Positions 53,912 through 63,471 of a stretch of DNA of 64,000 nucleotides are shown in pieces (position 1 is the first letter of the stretch; each line of letters begins with the position of its first letter). The stretch covers positions 31,615 to 95,614 of the forward strand of contig NZ_JAHKQT010000044.1 of NCBI RefSeq assembly GCF_018861145.1, given 5' to 3'. Below the pieces are notes generated by a model. It was not told the origin of the DNA, did no database searches, and was given only the letters and a program-made list of their open reading frames with translations. Both the position numbers and the translations under genes were made by a program. Source of the DNA: Poseidonibacter lekithochrous (GTDB taxonomy: Bacteria; Campylobacterota; Campylobacteria; Campylobacterales; Arcobacteraceae).

Positions 53912-54309
53912 TGAATGAAAATATTTCTTTAAAAATTAATGATATTAAAGACATTGTTAAAATTCCAGATAATTCTATTTTTATTTATTTTAGCTTAGTA
54001 TTTATTGCTTTTATAATTGTAATTAGTATTATTGTATATATAATTAAATACTTTAAAAATAAGAAAATAAATAAAAGAAAAACATATTTTAATATTTTAA
54101 AAGATATAGAGTTTAAAGAGCCCAAAAGAGATGCCTATACTATCACAAAATATTTAAGATTATTAGTAAGAGAAGACAGAGAGAAAAGATTAGCAAATGA
54201 GTTGATAAATGACCTTGAAGCTTACAAATATAAAAAAGAAGTCTCAGATATTGATACTAATATTAAGAATAAACTAACAACTTTATTGGATATATTAGAT
54301 GTTAAATAA
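53911..54309 (+). CDS. Small single-pass membrane protein of the MoxR operon
   Basis: 132 residues. A short N-terminal polar segment (SLKINDIKDIVKIPDNS) is followed by a membrane helix at about 22-48 (IFIYFSLVFIAFIIVISIIVYIIKYF), then a basic helical cytosolic tail (TYFNILKDIEFKEPKRDAYTITKYLRLL). This has the layout of DUF4381-type proteins seen in MoxR-VWA (Bat) operons. It overlaps both neighbours (1 and 11 bases). Function is probably to support the VWA complex at the inner membrane. Confidence 0.75.
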   Translation: MNENISLKINDIKDIVKIPDNSIFIYFSLVFIAFIIVISIIVYIIKYFKNKKINKRKTYFNILKDIEFKEPKRDAYTITKYLRLLVREDREKRLANELINDLEAYKYKKEVSDIDTNIKNKLTTLLDILDVK

Positions 54310-55204
54310 TATTACTTTTGAGTTCCCTTATATTTTATCATTGATTTTTCTATTTATATTTTGTTCAATCTACTGTAAAGCTAAAAGTCCAAGTTATTAT
54401 ATTCCACACTTGAATATATTTAAAAAGTCAAATCAAAAATCAAGTCTTGTAATCAATATACTAAAATATCTAATAATTTCCCTAGCAATAATTTCACTTG
54501 CTTCTCCTATAAAAGAAAAAGATACTCAACTTATAAAAAATGATGGAATAAATATATTATTAGACCTTGATGCAAGTGGTTCTATGAATTATAATGATTT
54601 AGATAAAAAGGATAGGACAAAAAATAGATTTGATGTTGTAAAAGAGATTGTAAAAGACTTTATGCAAAAAAGACCAGCAGATAATATTGGTTTATTAATA
54701 TTTGGTGATTCTGTAATGATGGCGAGCCCTCTTAGTTTTGATAAAAATGCACAAAAAGAAATCATCGATTATTTAGAAATTGGTATGGCGGGAAATAATA
54801 CAGCACTTTTAGATTCTATTGCAAGAAGTGTAAATATTTTAAAAGATAAAAAAGCAAAATCAAATGTAATTATAGTATTAAGTGATGGGGCAGATAATAT
54901 AAGTAAAATTCCTCTAAAAGTGGTAATTAAACTACTTAAAAAATATGATATAAAAGCTTATACTATAGGGATAGGAAATTCGAATAAACAAGTTTTAAAT
55001 CATATATCATCGTCATCAAATGCAAAATCTTATACCGCTTATTCAAAAGAAGATTTAAGTGCTATTTATGAAGATATTAATAAACTTGAAAAATCTAAAA
55101 TTGATCAAAATAAAATAATATTAAAAGAATACTTATTCTTTTATCCCCTCTTTTTTGCAGTTTTATTTTTGATACTTTTTATTTATTTAAAAAATAAAGA
55201 GTAA
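54299..55204 (+). CDS. VWA-domain membrane protein (BatA-like)
   Basis: 301 residues. Two N-terminal helices (about 10-25 and 52-70) and a C-terminal helix (about 280-298) flank a von Willebrand A domain. The metal site is DLDASGSM (MIDAS, DxSxS) near residue 90, with DSIARSVNIL and VIVLSDGADNISKIPLKVV. It belongs to the BatA type. Together with MoxR and DUF58 it forms a complex of uncertain role, linked to stress tolerance in other bacteria. No BatB/BatD partner follows. Plus-strand operon ends here. Confidence 0.92.
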   Translation: MLNNITFEFPYILSLIFLFIFCSIYCKAKSPSYYIPHLNIFKKSNQKSSLVINILKYLIISLAIISLASPIKEKDTQLIKNDGINILLDLDASGSMNYNDLDKKDRTKNRFDVVKEIVKDFMQKRPADNIGLLIFGDSVMMASPLSFDKNAQKEIIDYLEIGMAGNNTALLDSIARSVNILKDKKAKSNVIIVLSDGADNISKIPLKVVIKLLKKYDIKAYTIGIGNSNKQVLNHISSSSNAKSYTAYSKEDLSAIYEDINKLEKSKIDQNKIILKEYLFFYPLFFAVLFLILFIYLKNKE

Positions 55205-55219
55205 GTACAGAGATAAAAT

Positions 55220-55834
55220 TTATTTAGATAATTTAATACGATGTAAAACTTCATAAGGACCTTGAATATCTTTAGTTTCGTATTGAGCAAATACTATTTT
55301 CTCAACTTTAAATTCAATATCAGGCAAAGAAAAATCAGAAATATTTTTGACTATTTCCAATGACTTATACTCTTCGTTATAAAATCCTAAAGTAACATGT
55401 GGTGTATAATCAGCTGCATCAACCTCTTCTGAAGTATTGTTCAAAACCTTACGAACAGAATCCAAGTTAGAAAAAGAATCCTCAATAGCAAGATAAGGAC
55501 AAGTAGAAAAACTATTCCAACCTTTTAGTTTTAAAGAAAATTGTTTGATATCACTTATCTCAAGTTTTTCAATCTGTCTTTTTAGTAAATCTTCAGAAAA
55601 ATACTCATCAGATAATAAACCAGAAGCAACTAAAGTAATATGAGCTTGACGTAAATAATTAGGATGCAAAAAAGAAGATAAATGATTCTGGTAACTTTTT
55701 ATTTTATGCTCACACGTAGAACTTGACACCTCAATCGCCCAAAAACCAAAATACTTTATACCCTTGTGCCATGTAGGAAAATCTTGTAATTGAATTGGAT
55801 ATGTAGTGTTTGATTCTAGAAATTTTGAGAACAT
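55220..55834 (-). CDS. 2'-5' RNA ligase superfamily protein (ThpR-like)
   Basis: 204 residues. The two HxT motifs, HITLVASG (about 65) and HVTLGFYN (about 146), define the 2H phosphoesterase family. The family cleaves 2',3'-cyclic phosphates or tRNA ends in other bacteria. The N-terminal 45 residues (FPTWHKGIKYFGFWAIEVSSSTCEHKIKSY) are longer than in ThpR. Stand-alone gene. Substrate unknown. Confidence 0.85.
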   Translation of the reverse strand: MFSKFLESNTTYPIQLQDFPTWHKGIKYFGFWAIEVSSSTCEHKIKSYQNHLSSFLHPNYLRQAHITLVASGLLSDEYFSEDLLKRQIEKLEISDIKQFSLKLKGWNSFSTCPYLAIEDSFSNLDSVRKVLNNTSEEVDAADYTPHVTLGFYNEEYKSLEIVKNISDFSLPDIEFKVEKIVFAQYETKDIQGPYEVLHRIKLSK

Positions 55835-56226
55835 AATTATTGATTAAACCTTTTTTTTGAATATTACAATGGATTAAATAAAATTAGGTTCTCAAAGTTC
55901 ACAAGAATATGTATCTGAGCCATTGAAAAAAATAAAAATTTTATAGTCATTTTTTAATAAAGTGTAGAAAGAGTTCCTAAAACTTGATAAAATATCGCAA
56001 TAATTAATCAAAAATAAAATTATAGATTTATAAAATGCTAATTTTCAAGTGATAAATCACTCAAAGGGAAACATATAGGTAAGTTTAGAAAAAGAGCAGG
56101 GAACTACAGAATAATATATTTAAAAGAAAATAATTTATTAGTAATTACCATCATCTGATTAGCACATAGAAAAAAACATATTAAACTTAAACTTTTCTAT
56201 CAACTGAGAGTATTTGACTAACCCCT
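55835..56226. other. Non-coding gap with a toxin relic
   Basis: 392 bases without a live gene. It holds the RelE/ParE relic at 55930-56190 on the plus strand; the rest is AT-rich with no hairpin or promoter that I can support. No antitoxin frame was found next to it. Confidence 0.65.
55930..56190 (+). pseudogene. Decayed RelE/ParE-family toxin gene
   Basis: Reading across frames gives FLIKCRK, EFLKLDKISQ, LIKNKIIDL, NANFQ, then SLKGKHIGKFRKRAGNYRI, IYLKENNLLVITII, stop, LAHRKKHI. This is the RelE/ParE order (helix-helix, then LKGK, FRxRxGxYRIIY and the C-terminal AHRK). At least two frameshifts and three in-frame stops (including TGA 56156-56158 just before LAHRK) show it is dead. An antitoxin gene is not recognisable. 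It is a relic of a type II toxin-antitoxin cassette. Confidence 0.7.
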
Positions 56227-57513
56227 CTACTCTTTATTCAAATACTTCAAAACTTCTTCTTTATCAGAAAATGCTAGTTTTTTATCATAGATTATTTGAG
56301 TAGTTTCATCGCCTTTTCCAAGGATTAAAATAACTGAATCTTCATCAGCTATATCAATTGCTTTTTTAATAGCTGATTTTCTATTTACATCAACTTGAAC
56401 GCTTTGATGGTTTTTAATACCTTTTAAAATATCTTCAATAATTAAATCAGGGTCTTCAAATCTTGGATTATCACTAGTTACTATTATATGTTTTGCATAA
56501 TTAGCAGCAACTTGTCCCATTAAAGGACGTTTATCTTGATCTCTATCCCCACCTGCACCAAAGACACAAATAATATCTTTATGTGCAAAACTTTGTAAAA
56601 CTTCTTTCATTCCATCTGGTGTATGTGCAAAATCTACAATTACTAAAGGTTCTGAAGAAATAATTTCCATTCTGCCACTTACTCCTGCAAAATTCTCTAC
56701 TGCTTCACATATTTCATCTAAAGGTTTTGAAGTTACTATATGCACAGTACTTAAAGCAGCCATTAAATTATATACATTAAAAATACCCATCATAGAAGAT
56801 GAAAAAGAGTGCATTTGCCCAAAATGAGAAAACATTACATGCATTCCATTTTTAAAAGAATATGCCCCTACTTTATAAGTTGAAGGTTCATCAAGTGAAT
56901 ATGCAAATCCATTTTTTACATTGTATTTTACTACTTTGTCATCTTTATTGATTAGTTTTTTACCCTCATCAGAGAAGAATGAATTTTTAATATTGATATA
57001 CTCTTCTATAGTTTTATGATAATCTAAATGATCTCTTGTAATATTAGTATGAATTTTAAGCTCGTAAGCTAAACCTTCAATTCTATTTTGTTGTATTGCA
57101 TGGGAGCTAACTTCCATAACAAAAAAGTCACAATCATTTTGTATAGCTTTTTGTATATGTGCAAAGTTCCCAAGTTGTATTGGTGTAGTTAAAGAGTATT
57201 CTTCAACTCTCTCATCATTTATATAAAAACCACGAGTCCCTTGAAGTGCAACTTTATAACCTAAATCTAATAAAATAGAGTAAATAGCAGCAGCTGTTGT
57301 AGTTTTACCATTAGTTCCCGTAATTCCAATAATTTTAATAGAAGACATATCAAGATAGTTTTTTAAATCAGATGATTTGATAATCTCTTTACATCCATTC
57401 TCAATAGCTGCTTGTTTAAATCTTTCATTTTGTGAAGATACAACAAAAGAAGAATTTTCATTTGCTTCATTTGAATTATCTGTAAATATTTTATTATTAA
57501 TTATTAACTGCAA
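56227..57513 (-). CDS. murE: UDP-N-acetylmuramyl tripeptide synthetase MurE
   Basis: 428 residues. It adds meso-diaminopimelate to UDP-MurNAc-L-Ala-D-Glu. P-loop GITGTNGKTTTA (63-74), EVSSHAIQQNRI, NITRDHLDYHKTIEEYINIK with the carbamylated-Lys region, and the DAP-specific motif VTSDNPRFEDP. At 428 residues it lacks about 60 residues of the N-terminal domain of E. coli MurE, as in other Campylobacterota. The ORF start overlaps the upstream TPR-like gene by 17 bases. Confidence 0.95.
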   Translation of the reverse strand: MQLIINNKIFTDNSNEANENSSFVVSSQNERFKQAAIENGCKEIIKSSDLKNYLDMSSIKIIGITGTNGKTTTAAAIYSILLDLGYKVALQGTRGFYINDERVEEYSLTTPIQLGNFAHIQKAIQNDCDFFVMEVSSHAIQQNRIEGLAYELKIHTNITRDHLDYHKTIEEYINIKNSFFSDEGKKLINKDDKVVKYNVKNGFAYSLDEPSTYKVGAYSFKNGMHVMFSHFGQMHSFSSSMMGIFNVYNLMAALSTVHIVTSKPLDEICEAVENFAGVSGRMEIISSEPLVIVDFAHTPDGMKEVLQSFAHKDIICVFGAGGDRDQDKRPLMGQVAANYAKHIIVTSDNPRFEDPDLIIEDILKGIKNHQSVQVDVNRKSAIKKAIDIADEDSVILILGKGDETTQIIYDKKLAFSDKEEVLKYLNKE

Positions 57514-58087
57514 AATTCTTCTCTTCTAATCTTTTATATAGTTTTTCAATTTCATCATCATAAGCAAAATATTCATTGAATCCATCTAAATAAGTATATG
57601 CCGTATTATTAAAATCATTATCTATTAGCTTAGTTACAAAATCAAAAAAATCATCTTTATTCTCAATAGCTACTTTTGTTGAAAACATAATATCTTCAAA
57701 AGCAATTCTAAAAGAACCTCGTGAATTTATTAATTTTTTAAAATCTTCGTATTTTATTGCATCTAAAGCATCAACCGTTGAAAGACTTAAATCTTTTAAC
57801 ATTTCCATCATTTTATCAATATCGCCATCATATGCATCAATTATATCTTCAACATATCTAATTGCATCTTCTAAACTATCTTCTTTTACAACAGAAAAAT
57901 AATCATAAAGTGACATTGCTTTCTCTTCATCTTCACTTGCAATATCACAAAATAATGCATAAATTGGGTATTCTTTATTCTCTTTAAAAGTTGATGATAA
58001 TTGAGCATATAAAAACATAGCTTTTTCAAATTTTTTTTGTAAAAAAAAGCTATTAGCCTCATTTAATAATCTACTTTCATTTATCAT
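57497..58087 (-). CDS. Hypothetical helical protein (TPR-like)
   Basis: 196 residues, acidic and all-helical. LLNEANSFFLQKKFEKAMFLYAQL reads as one TPR, followed by helical segments without clear repeats. No signal peptide. It sits between the NFU gene (one-base overlap) and murE (17-base overlap), a place kept in other Campylobacterota as I recall. The role is unknown. Confidence 0.78.
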   Translation of the reverse strand: MINESRLLNEANSFFLQKKFEKAMFLYAQLSSTFKENKEYPIYALFCDIASEDEEKAMSLYDYFSVVKEDSLEDAIRYVEDIIDAYDGDIDKMMEMLKDLSLSTVDALDAIKYEDFKKLINSRGSFRIAFEDIMFSTKVAIENKDDFFDFVTKLIDNDFNNTAYTYLDGFNEYFAYDDEIEKLYKRLEEKNFAVNN

Positions 58088-58365
58088 TAAAATTCCTCTA
58101 ATTTATCTTCCATACCAATTGGAACATTAACTATTTCTAATTCTGGATGAATTGCAGCTTTTAATTCTTTTTCTACTACAAATTTTAAAGTACTACTACT
58201 TGCACTACAACCAACACATGAACCTTGCAATTGAATAAAAACTTTTGCATCTCTAATCTCTAATAATTGTATTGCACCGCCATCCCGCGCTAGCATTGGA
58301 GCAATTTTAGTTTTTATAATCGAACTTACAGGAGCTTGTAAGTCTTCATCTGAAAATGGCATCAT
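58087..58365 (-). CDS. NFU-type Fe-S scaffold protein (NifU C-terminal domain)
   Basis: 92 residues. The NFU motif C50-VG-C53 (QGSCVGCSASSSTLKFVVEKELK) carries a bridging Fe-S cluster. RDGGAIQLLEI is the typical start of the fold. It would deliver clusters to apoproteins. One-base overlap with the TPR-like gene and 1 base from the short membrane ORF; operon ileS-small ORF-NFU-TPR-murE. Confidence 0.94.
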   Translation of the reverse strand: MMPFSDEDLQAPVSSIIKTKIAPMLARDGGAIQLLEIRDAKVFIQLQGSCVGCSASSSTLKFVVEKELKAAIHPELEIVNVPIGMEDKLEEF

Positions 58366-58366
58366 T

Positions 58367-58480
58367 TTATTTTTCCTCTTTTGCTTTTTTTTTCACTAAA
58401 TATATTCCAAGTGCAGTAATCGCTAGAATTACTCCTATTGTTTGGAATATAAATGTTAATGTTACTTCTTCTTGAAACAT
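58367..58480 (-). CDS. 37-residue single-pass membrane protein
   Basis: ATG at 58480, stop at 58367, giving a 37-residue protein. FQEEVTLTF is followed by one membrane helix (IFQTIGVILAITALGIYLV) and a Lys-rich tail KKKAKEEK. AGGAAAAT stands right before the ATG, and the gene fills the space between ileS (6 bases) and NFU (1 base). This is too short for length-based finders but has a good start, a stop and gene-like placement. Confidence 0.65.
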   Translation of the reverse strand: MFQEEVTLTFIFQTIGVILAITALGIYLVKKKAKEEK

Positions 58481-58486
58481 ATTTTC

Positions 58487-61222
58487 CTACTTTATAACTT
58501 CATCACATCTTGAACAAAGTGTATCTTCTTCTTTTGCCGTAAACTTCCAACATCTTGGACATTTATGGTCATTTGCTTTATAAACTTCAAAAATATTATC
58601 ATCAATTTTAAATGTTCCTAGAACTTCTGTATCTTGTTTACTATCTGTAATTGAAGAAACTAAGAACCAATCAGCTGCTTCAACTTCATCAAGAGCAAGA
58701 ATATCAGAACTATTTGTATAAACAGATAACTCTAATGTAGATTTGATTGTTTTTTCTTTACTTAATGCATCTTTTATTTCTGAGAATTTTTCTTTTGCTG
58801 TTAATAAAATCTCTTCATTAATATTATTTTCAATAGATGGTAATTCTACTTTTGTATAATCAAAAATATCTTTGCAATCAGCTTTTATAAATTCTGGAGC
58901 ATAAGTTAATAACTCATCCATTGTATATGTTAAAATTGGTGCTAAAGTTGATATTAGTTTTTTTGCAATTAGTGCCATAGCACTTTGAGATGCAAGTCTA
59001 TGTATATCAGTTTTATCATCACAATATAATCTATCTTTACAAACATCTAAATAAATTCCTGATAAATCAACAACTAAGAAATTATTTAATTTATTTAATC
59101 CTTTTGAAAATTCATAAACTTCAAAAGAAGCTTGAATTTCATCAAATACAGATTTTGCTTTTGATAATATCCATTTATCTAAAGGACCCATTTTATCAAC
59201 AGCTACAATTTCTTCTAAATCACTAACATTTGCAAGTAAGAATCTTGCAGTATTTCTAATTTTTCTATAAAGTTCTGCATTTTGTTTTAAAATATTATCA
59301 GAAATTTTTAAATCTGATTGATAATCACTCATTGCAACCCATAGTCTTAAAATCTCAGAACCATATTGTTTCATAACCTTATCAGGTGCAACAACATTTC
59401 CTTTTGATTTAGACATTTTTTCACCTTTTTCATCAACAGTGAATCCATGAGTTAAAATTGACTTATATGGTGCAATTTCAGAAGATGCTAAAGTTGTTAA
59501 AAGTGAAGATTGGAACCAACCTCTATGTTGATCACTTCCTTCTAAATACATATCAGCAGGGAAAGTACCAGCATCGTAATTTCCAGATCTTAATACTGCA
59601 TTTTGTGTAGAACCTGAATCAAACCATACATCTAAAATATCTTTAGTTTTTTCTAAATCATCTGCATTTAATCCACTATTCGAAGGTAATAACTCTTCGA
59701 TTGATAAATCGTACCAAGCATCACAACCTTTTTCTTCAAAAATTTTAGCTGTATGAGTTAATACTTCTTCATCAAAGATAATCTCATCTGTTTTCTTGTT
59801 TCTAAAGAATGCAATAGGAACTCCCCAGTCTCTTTGTCTAGAAATACACCAATCAGGACGTCCATCTAACATAGATTTTAATCTATTTCTTCCCCATTCA
59901 GGATAGAAAGTTAAATCTTCTACAACTTTAAGAGCATTTTCTCTTAATGTTTTATTTTCTTTTCCATACTCATCATCAATAGAAATAAACCACTGTTTTG
60001 TTGCTCTAAAGATAATAGGTGTATGAGTTCTCCAACAGTGTGGATAAGAGTGAGTTATATCAATTCTTTTTAATAATGCATCACCTAACTCTTCTAAAAT
60101 TGGCTCATTAGCTTTAAATACATTAATACCTAAGTACTTATCTGTATCCTTAAAAAGTTTTTCTCTTACAATTGTTTGATCATATTTACCAAATGCATCA
60201 ACAGGCATAATTACATCAAGGTCATATTTTAAACCTACTTTATAATCATCCTCACCATGTCCAGGTGCAGTATGAACAGCACCTGAACCACTATCCATCA
60301 TTACATGTTCACCTAAAATAATTTTAGATTTTCTGTCATTTAATGGATTAATTGCAAATGTATTTTCTAAAGTATTAGGATCAATATCTTCAACAACTGT
60401 TCCAGAAATTACTTCATTTTCAATTAGTGAATTATAAAGTTTTTTTGCAACGATGAATTTATCACTTGTTAAAACATACTCTTCTTCACCATTTAAAGAA
60501 ATACCAGTATTAGCAGGAAGTGTCCAAGGAGTTGTAGTCCAAATAATAACACTAGCATCTAAAGTTTCATGTTTAAATGCAACATAAATTGACGGAGATA
60601 CTTTATCTTCATGCTCAACTTCAGCTTCAGCAAGTGCAGTTTGTGCAGCCCATGACCAATATACTGGTTTAGATCTTTGAATTAATAAACCTTGTTTAGC
60701 AATTGCACAAAGTTCTCTATAGATATTTGCTTCAAATTTAAAGTCCATTGTTAAATAAGGATTTTCCCAATCTGCAATGACACCTAAAGCTTTAAACTCT
60801 TCTCTTTGAATATCAACAAATCTACTTGCATGATCACGACACAATTGTCTTAATTTAGATTTGGGAAGTTCTTTTTTCTTAGTACTCCCTATCTTCTCTT
60901 CAACTTTTTGTTCAATTGGTAAACCATGACAATCCCAACCTGGAACATATCTAATTGATTTTCCATCAAAATAGTGAAATTTATTTATAATATCTTTTAG
61001 TACTTTATTTAAGGCATGTCCAATATGAATATGTCCATTTGCATATGGTGGTCCATCATGAAGTGTGAAAGTTTGAGCACCTTCTCTATTGCTTTTCATT
61101 CTGTCATAAACTTTTAGTTCATCCCACTGCTTGTATTTTTTTGGTTCGTTTTGAGGAAGATTTCCTCTCATTGGAAACGCTGTCTTTGGTAACAGTAAAC
61201 TATCTTTATAATCCATTTTCAT
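58487..61222 (-). CDS. ileS: Isoleucine--tRNA ligase
   Basis: About 911 residues. HIGH motif in PPYANGHIHIGHALNK, KMSKS in GEKMSKSKGNVVAPD, editing domain WTTTPWTLPAN. The C-terminal zinc finger CPRCWKFTAKEEDTLCSRC is intact, as in bacterial-type IleRS. I place the start at ATG 61222, where AAGG stands four bases upstream and the protein begins MKMDYKDSLLLP. A TTG six codons upstream lacks a ribosome site. Charges tRNA-Ile. Confidence 0.98.
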   Translation of the reverse strand: MKMDYKDSLLLPKTAFPMRGNLPQNEPKKYKQWDELKVYDRMKSNREGAQTFTLHDGPPYANGHIHIGHALNKVLKDIINKFHYFDGKSIRYVPGWDCHGLPIEQKVEEKIGSTKKKELPKSKLRQLCRDHASRFVDIQREEFKALGVIADWENPYLTMDFKFEANIYRELCAIAKQGLLIQRSKPVYWSWAAQTALAEAEVEHEDKVSPSIYVAFKHETLDASVIIWTTTPWTLPANTGISLNGEEEYVLTSDKFIVAKKLYNSLIENEVISGTVVEDIDPNTLENTFAINPLNDRKSKIILGEHVMMDSGSGAVHTAPGHGEDDYKVGLKYDLDVIMPVDAFGKYDQTIVREKLFKDTDKYLGINVFKANEPILEELGDALLKRIDITHSYPHCWRTHTPIIFRATKQWFISIDDEYGKENKTLRENALKVVEDLTFYPEWGRNRLKSMLDGRPDWCISRQRDWGVPIAFFRNKKTDEIIFDEEVLTHTAKIFEEKGCDAWYDLSIEELLPSNSGLNADDLEKTKDILDVWFDSGSTQNAVLRSGNYDAGTFPADMYLEGSDQHRGWFQSSLLTTLASSEIAPYKSILTHGFTVDEKGEKMSKSKGNVVAPDKVMKQYGSEILRLWVAMSDYQSDLKISDNILKQNAELYRKIRNTARFLLANVSDLEEIVAVDKMGPLDKWILSKAKSVFDEIQASFEVYEFSKGLNKLNNFLVVDLSGIYLDVCKDRLYCDDKTDIHRLASQSAMALIAKKLISTLAPILTYTMDELLTYAPEFIKADCKDIFDYTKVELPSIENNINEEILLTAKEKFSEIKDALSKEKTIKSTLELSVYTNSSDILALDEVEAADWFLVSSITDSKQDTEVLGTFKIDDNIFEVYKANDHKCPRCWKFTAKEEDTLCSRCDEVIK

Positions 61223-61450
61223 AATACCTTCAATTATCAATATTTATTGTTTTTCATTAAATCGCTGATTATATCTAAATATAAATAAATTTAATCTAAT
61301 CTAAATTTTTAGTAATTTAACTTTTTTCAATCTTGTACAACTACTGTACATTCTAATTTATTACTTTAGTTTAATAGGTGTTACCAAACTCTATATTTTA
61401 TATATTTATTGCACAATTACAAATTTTATTTAGAATAAATACAACTTAAA

Positions 61451-61459
61451 TGTGATAAT
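61451..61459 (+). promoter_or_regulatory. Extended -10 of the mqo-like gene
   Basis: TGTGATAAT about 37 bases before the ATG matches an extended -10 (TGn-GATAAT). The upstream divergent gap also has a 4-base-arm GTAC dyad (61336-61351) of unknown meaning. Confidence 0.5.
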
Positions 61460-61495
61460 ATCTTCTAATAATTAAACAATACATAGGAAGTATAC

Positions 61496-62860
61496 ATGAC
61501 TGAAAAACATTATGAAGTTGTAATAGTTGGTGGCGGAATCTCTGGAGCGGCTCTATTTTACGAGTTAGCAAAATATTCAACAGCAAAAAATATTTGTATG
61601 TTAGAGAAATATGAAGCATTAGCTACTTTAAATTCAAAAGGTACAAGTAACTCACAGACAATTCATGTAGGTGATATTGAAACAAACTATACATTAGATA
61701 AAGCTAAGATTACAAAAAGAACTGCAAAAATGATTGAGAAGTTCTGTTTACAATATGGTTTAGAAGAAAAAATTATGTTTAAGCACCAAAAAATGGCTTT
61801 AGGTGTTGGAGAAGAAGAAGTTGAATTTATTAAAAATAGATATGAATCATTTAAAGAACTTTTCCCTTATTTAGAATTATATACTAAAGAAGACTTAAAA
61901 GAATTAGAACCAAAACTGGTTTGGGCAGATAAAGAGCAAACAATCGAAAGACCAGAACCTATTATAGCTATGGGTGCAAAAGGTGAATATACAACTGTTG
62001 ATTTTGGTGCAATGACAAACGAATTAGCAAAAGCTGGACAAGCAGCTGATGAATCAAAAACTACTGATATATTCTATAACTCAGAAGTTGAAGAAATTCA
62101 AGAAATTGGTGATAAATATAAATTAACTACTGTTAATGGTACAGTTTATACAGCAGATTTTGTTGTAGTAAATGCAGGTGCACACTCATTATATTTAGCA
62201 CATAAAATGGGTTATGGTAAACATATGGGTTCTTTATCAATGGCAGGATCATTCTATATTACTAGTGGTGAGTTCTTAAATGGTAAAGTATATATGGTAC
62301 AAAATGACAAATTACCATTTGCAGCACTTCATGGGGATCCAGATATTTTAGAAAATGGAAAAACAAGATTTGGACCAACAGCTCTTGCTCTTGGTGTACT
62401 TGAAAGATATAAAGGTCTAAGTTCTGTAGGTCAATGTATTAAAACTATGAATATTGATGGAAGTATCTTAAAAATCTTCTGGGATTTATTAAAAGATTCT
62501 GATATTAGAAACTATGTATTTAAAAACTTCTTATTTGAAGTTCCAGGTATTAATAAAGGTTTATTTGTTAAAGATGCGCAAAAAATTGTACCTTCTTTAA
62601 CTAAAGACGATATTGAATATGCAAAAGGATTTGGTGGTGTTAGACCTCAAGTTCTTGACAAGAAAGAGAAAAAATTAATGTTAGGTGAAGCATCACTTAG
62701 TGAAGGTAATGGTATCATCTTTAATATGACTCCATCTCCAGGTGCTACTTCTTGTTTAGGAAATGCAGAAAGAGATATTAAAGTAGTTTGTGATTACTTA
62801 AATTTAGAATTTGATGAAGAACAATTCTTAGCAGATTTAACAGATCCTGAAATAGTATAA
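61496..62860 (+). CDS. mqo: FAD-dependent malate:quinone oxidoreductase-like protein
   Basis: 454 residues. Dinucleotide-binding start YEVVIVGGGISGAALFYELAKY and KGTSNSQTIHVGDIETNYTLDKA, then HQKMALGVGEEEVEFIKNRY, ADFVVVNAGAHSLYLAHKMGYG and PSPGATSCLGNAERDI. It resembles the Campylobacterota Mqo group, distinct from E. coli Mqo, which oxidises malate and passes electrons to quinone. It could be another FAD-dependent hydroxyacid dehydrogenase. No signal peptide. Monocistronic; AGGAAG precedes the ATG. Confidence 0.85.
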   Translation: MTEKHYEVVIVGGGISGAALFYELAKYSTAKNICMLEKYEALATLNSKGTSNSQTIHVGDIETNYTLDKAKITKRTAKMIEKFCLQYGLEEKIMFKHQKMALGVGEEEVEFIKNRYESFKELFPYLELYTKEDLKELEPKLVWADKEQTIERPEPIIAMGAKGEYTTVDFGAMTNELAKAGQAADESKTTDIFYNSEVEEIQEIGDKYKLTTVNGTVYTADFVVVNAGAHSLYLAHKMGYGKHMGSLSMAGSFYITSGEFLNGKVYMVQNDKLPFAALHGDPDILENGKTRFGPTALALGVLERYKGLSSVGQCIKTMNIDGSILKIFWDLLKDSDIRNYVFKNFLFEVPGINKGLFVKDAQKIVPSLTKDDIEYAKGFGGVRPQVLDKKEKKLMLGEASLSEGNGIIFNMTPSPGATSCLGNAERDIKVVCDYLNLEFDEEQFLADLTDPEIV

Positions 62861-62964
62861 AACTATTAATAACATTATTATAGAGTAAGATTAATTTCTT
62901 CCTCTATATATAAAGAGTACAACTATAATTCATTTATTTTTAAACACTTACAAAGGAAATTTCA

Positions 62965-63471
62965 ATGTATGATAAAATATTTAATGAAACTGACATGATT
63001 ACACTTCAAGATATACTAAGAACAAAAAAACAATCCATTACAACAGCAGAATCGTGTACAGGTGGATTAATTGCACATATGATTACAAAGATACCTAATT
63101 CCTCTGATGTGTTTAATGGAGCAATTGTTAGTTATTCAAATAATATAAAAAATAAAGAGTTAAATGTTCAAATTACTACACTTGATAAATATGGAGCAGT
63201 AAGTTCTCAAGTTGTTAGTCAAATGTTAGAGGGAAGCACTGAAAAGTTTGATGCGGATTATGCAATTGCAGTATCAGGAATAGCAGGGCCAGGAGGTGGT
63301 TCAATAAGTAAGCCAGTAGGTACTGTAGTAATTGGCTGTTGTGGGCCTTTAAACACAAAAGAAATAGATATATATCACTTCAAAGGAACAAGAGAAGAAG
63401 TGCAAATACAAGCAGCAAAAACAGGGCTTAAAAAAATTTTAAAATTTATTCAAAAAACTATTGACAAATAA
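62965..63471 (+). CDS. CinA-type nicotinamide-nucleotide amidase
   Basis: 168 residues, the stand-alone C-terminal CinA (PncC) domain. Signatures: TTAESCTGGLIAHMITKIPNSSDVFNGAIVSYSNNIK and AIAVSGIAGPGGGSISKPVGTVVIG. It deamidates nicotinamide mononucleotide. The 3' end carries TTGACA of the tRNA promoter in its last codons. AAAGGAAATTTCA precedes the ATG. The N-terminal MoeA-like domain of CinA is absent, as is common. Confidence 0.93.
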   Translation: MYDKIFNETDMITLQDILRTKKQSITTAESCTGGLIAHMITKIPNSSDVFNGAIVSYSNNIKNKELNVQITTLDKYGAVSSQVVSQMLEGSTEKFDADYAIAVSGIAGPGGGSISKPVGTVVIGCCGPLNTKEIDIYHFKGTREEVQIQAAKTGLKKILKFIQKTIDK

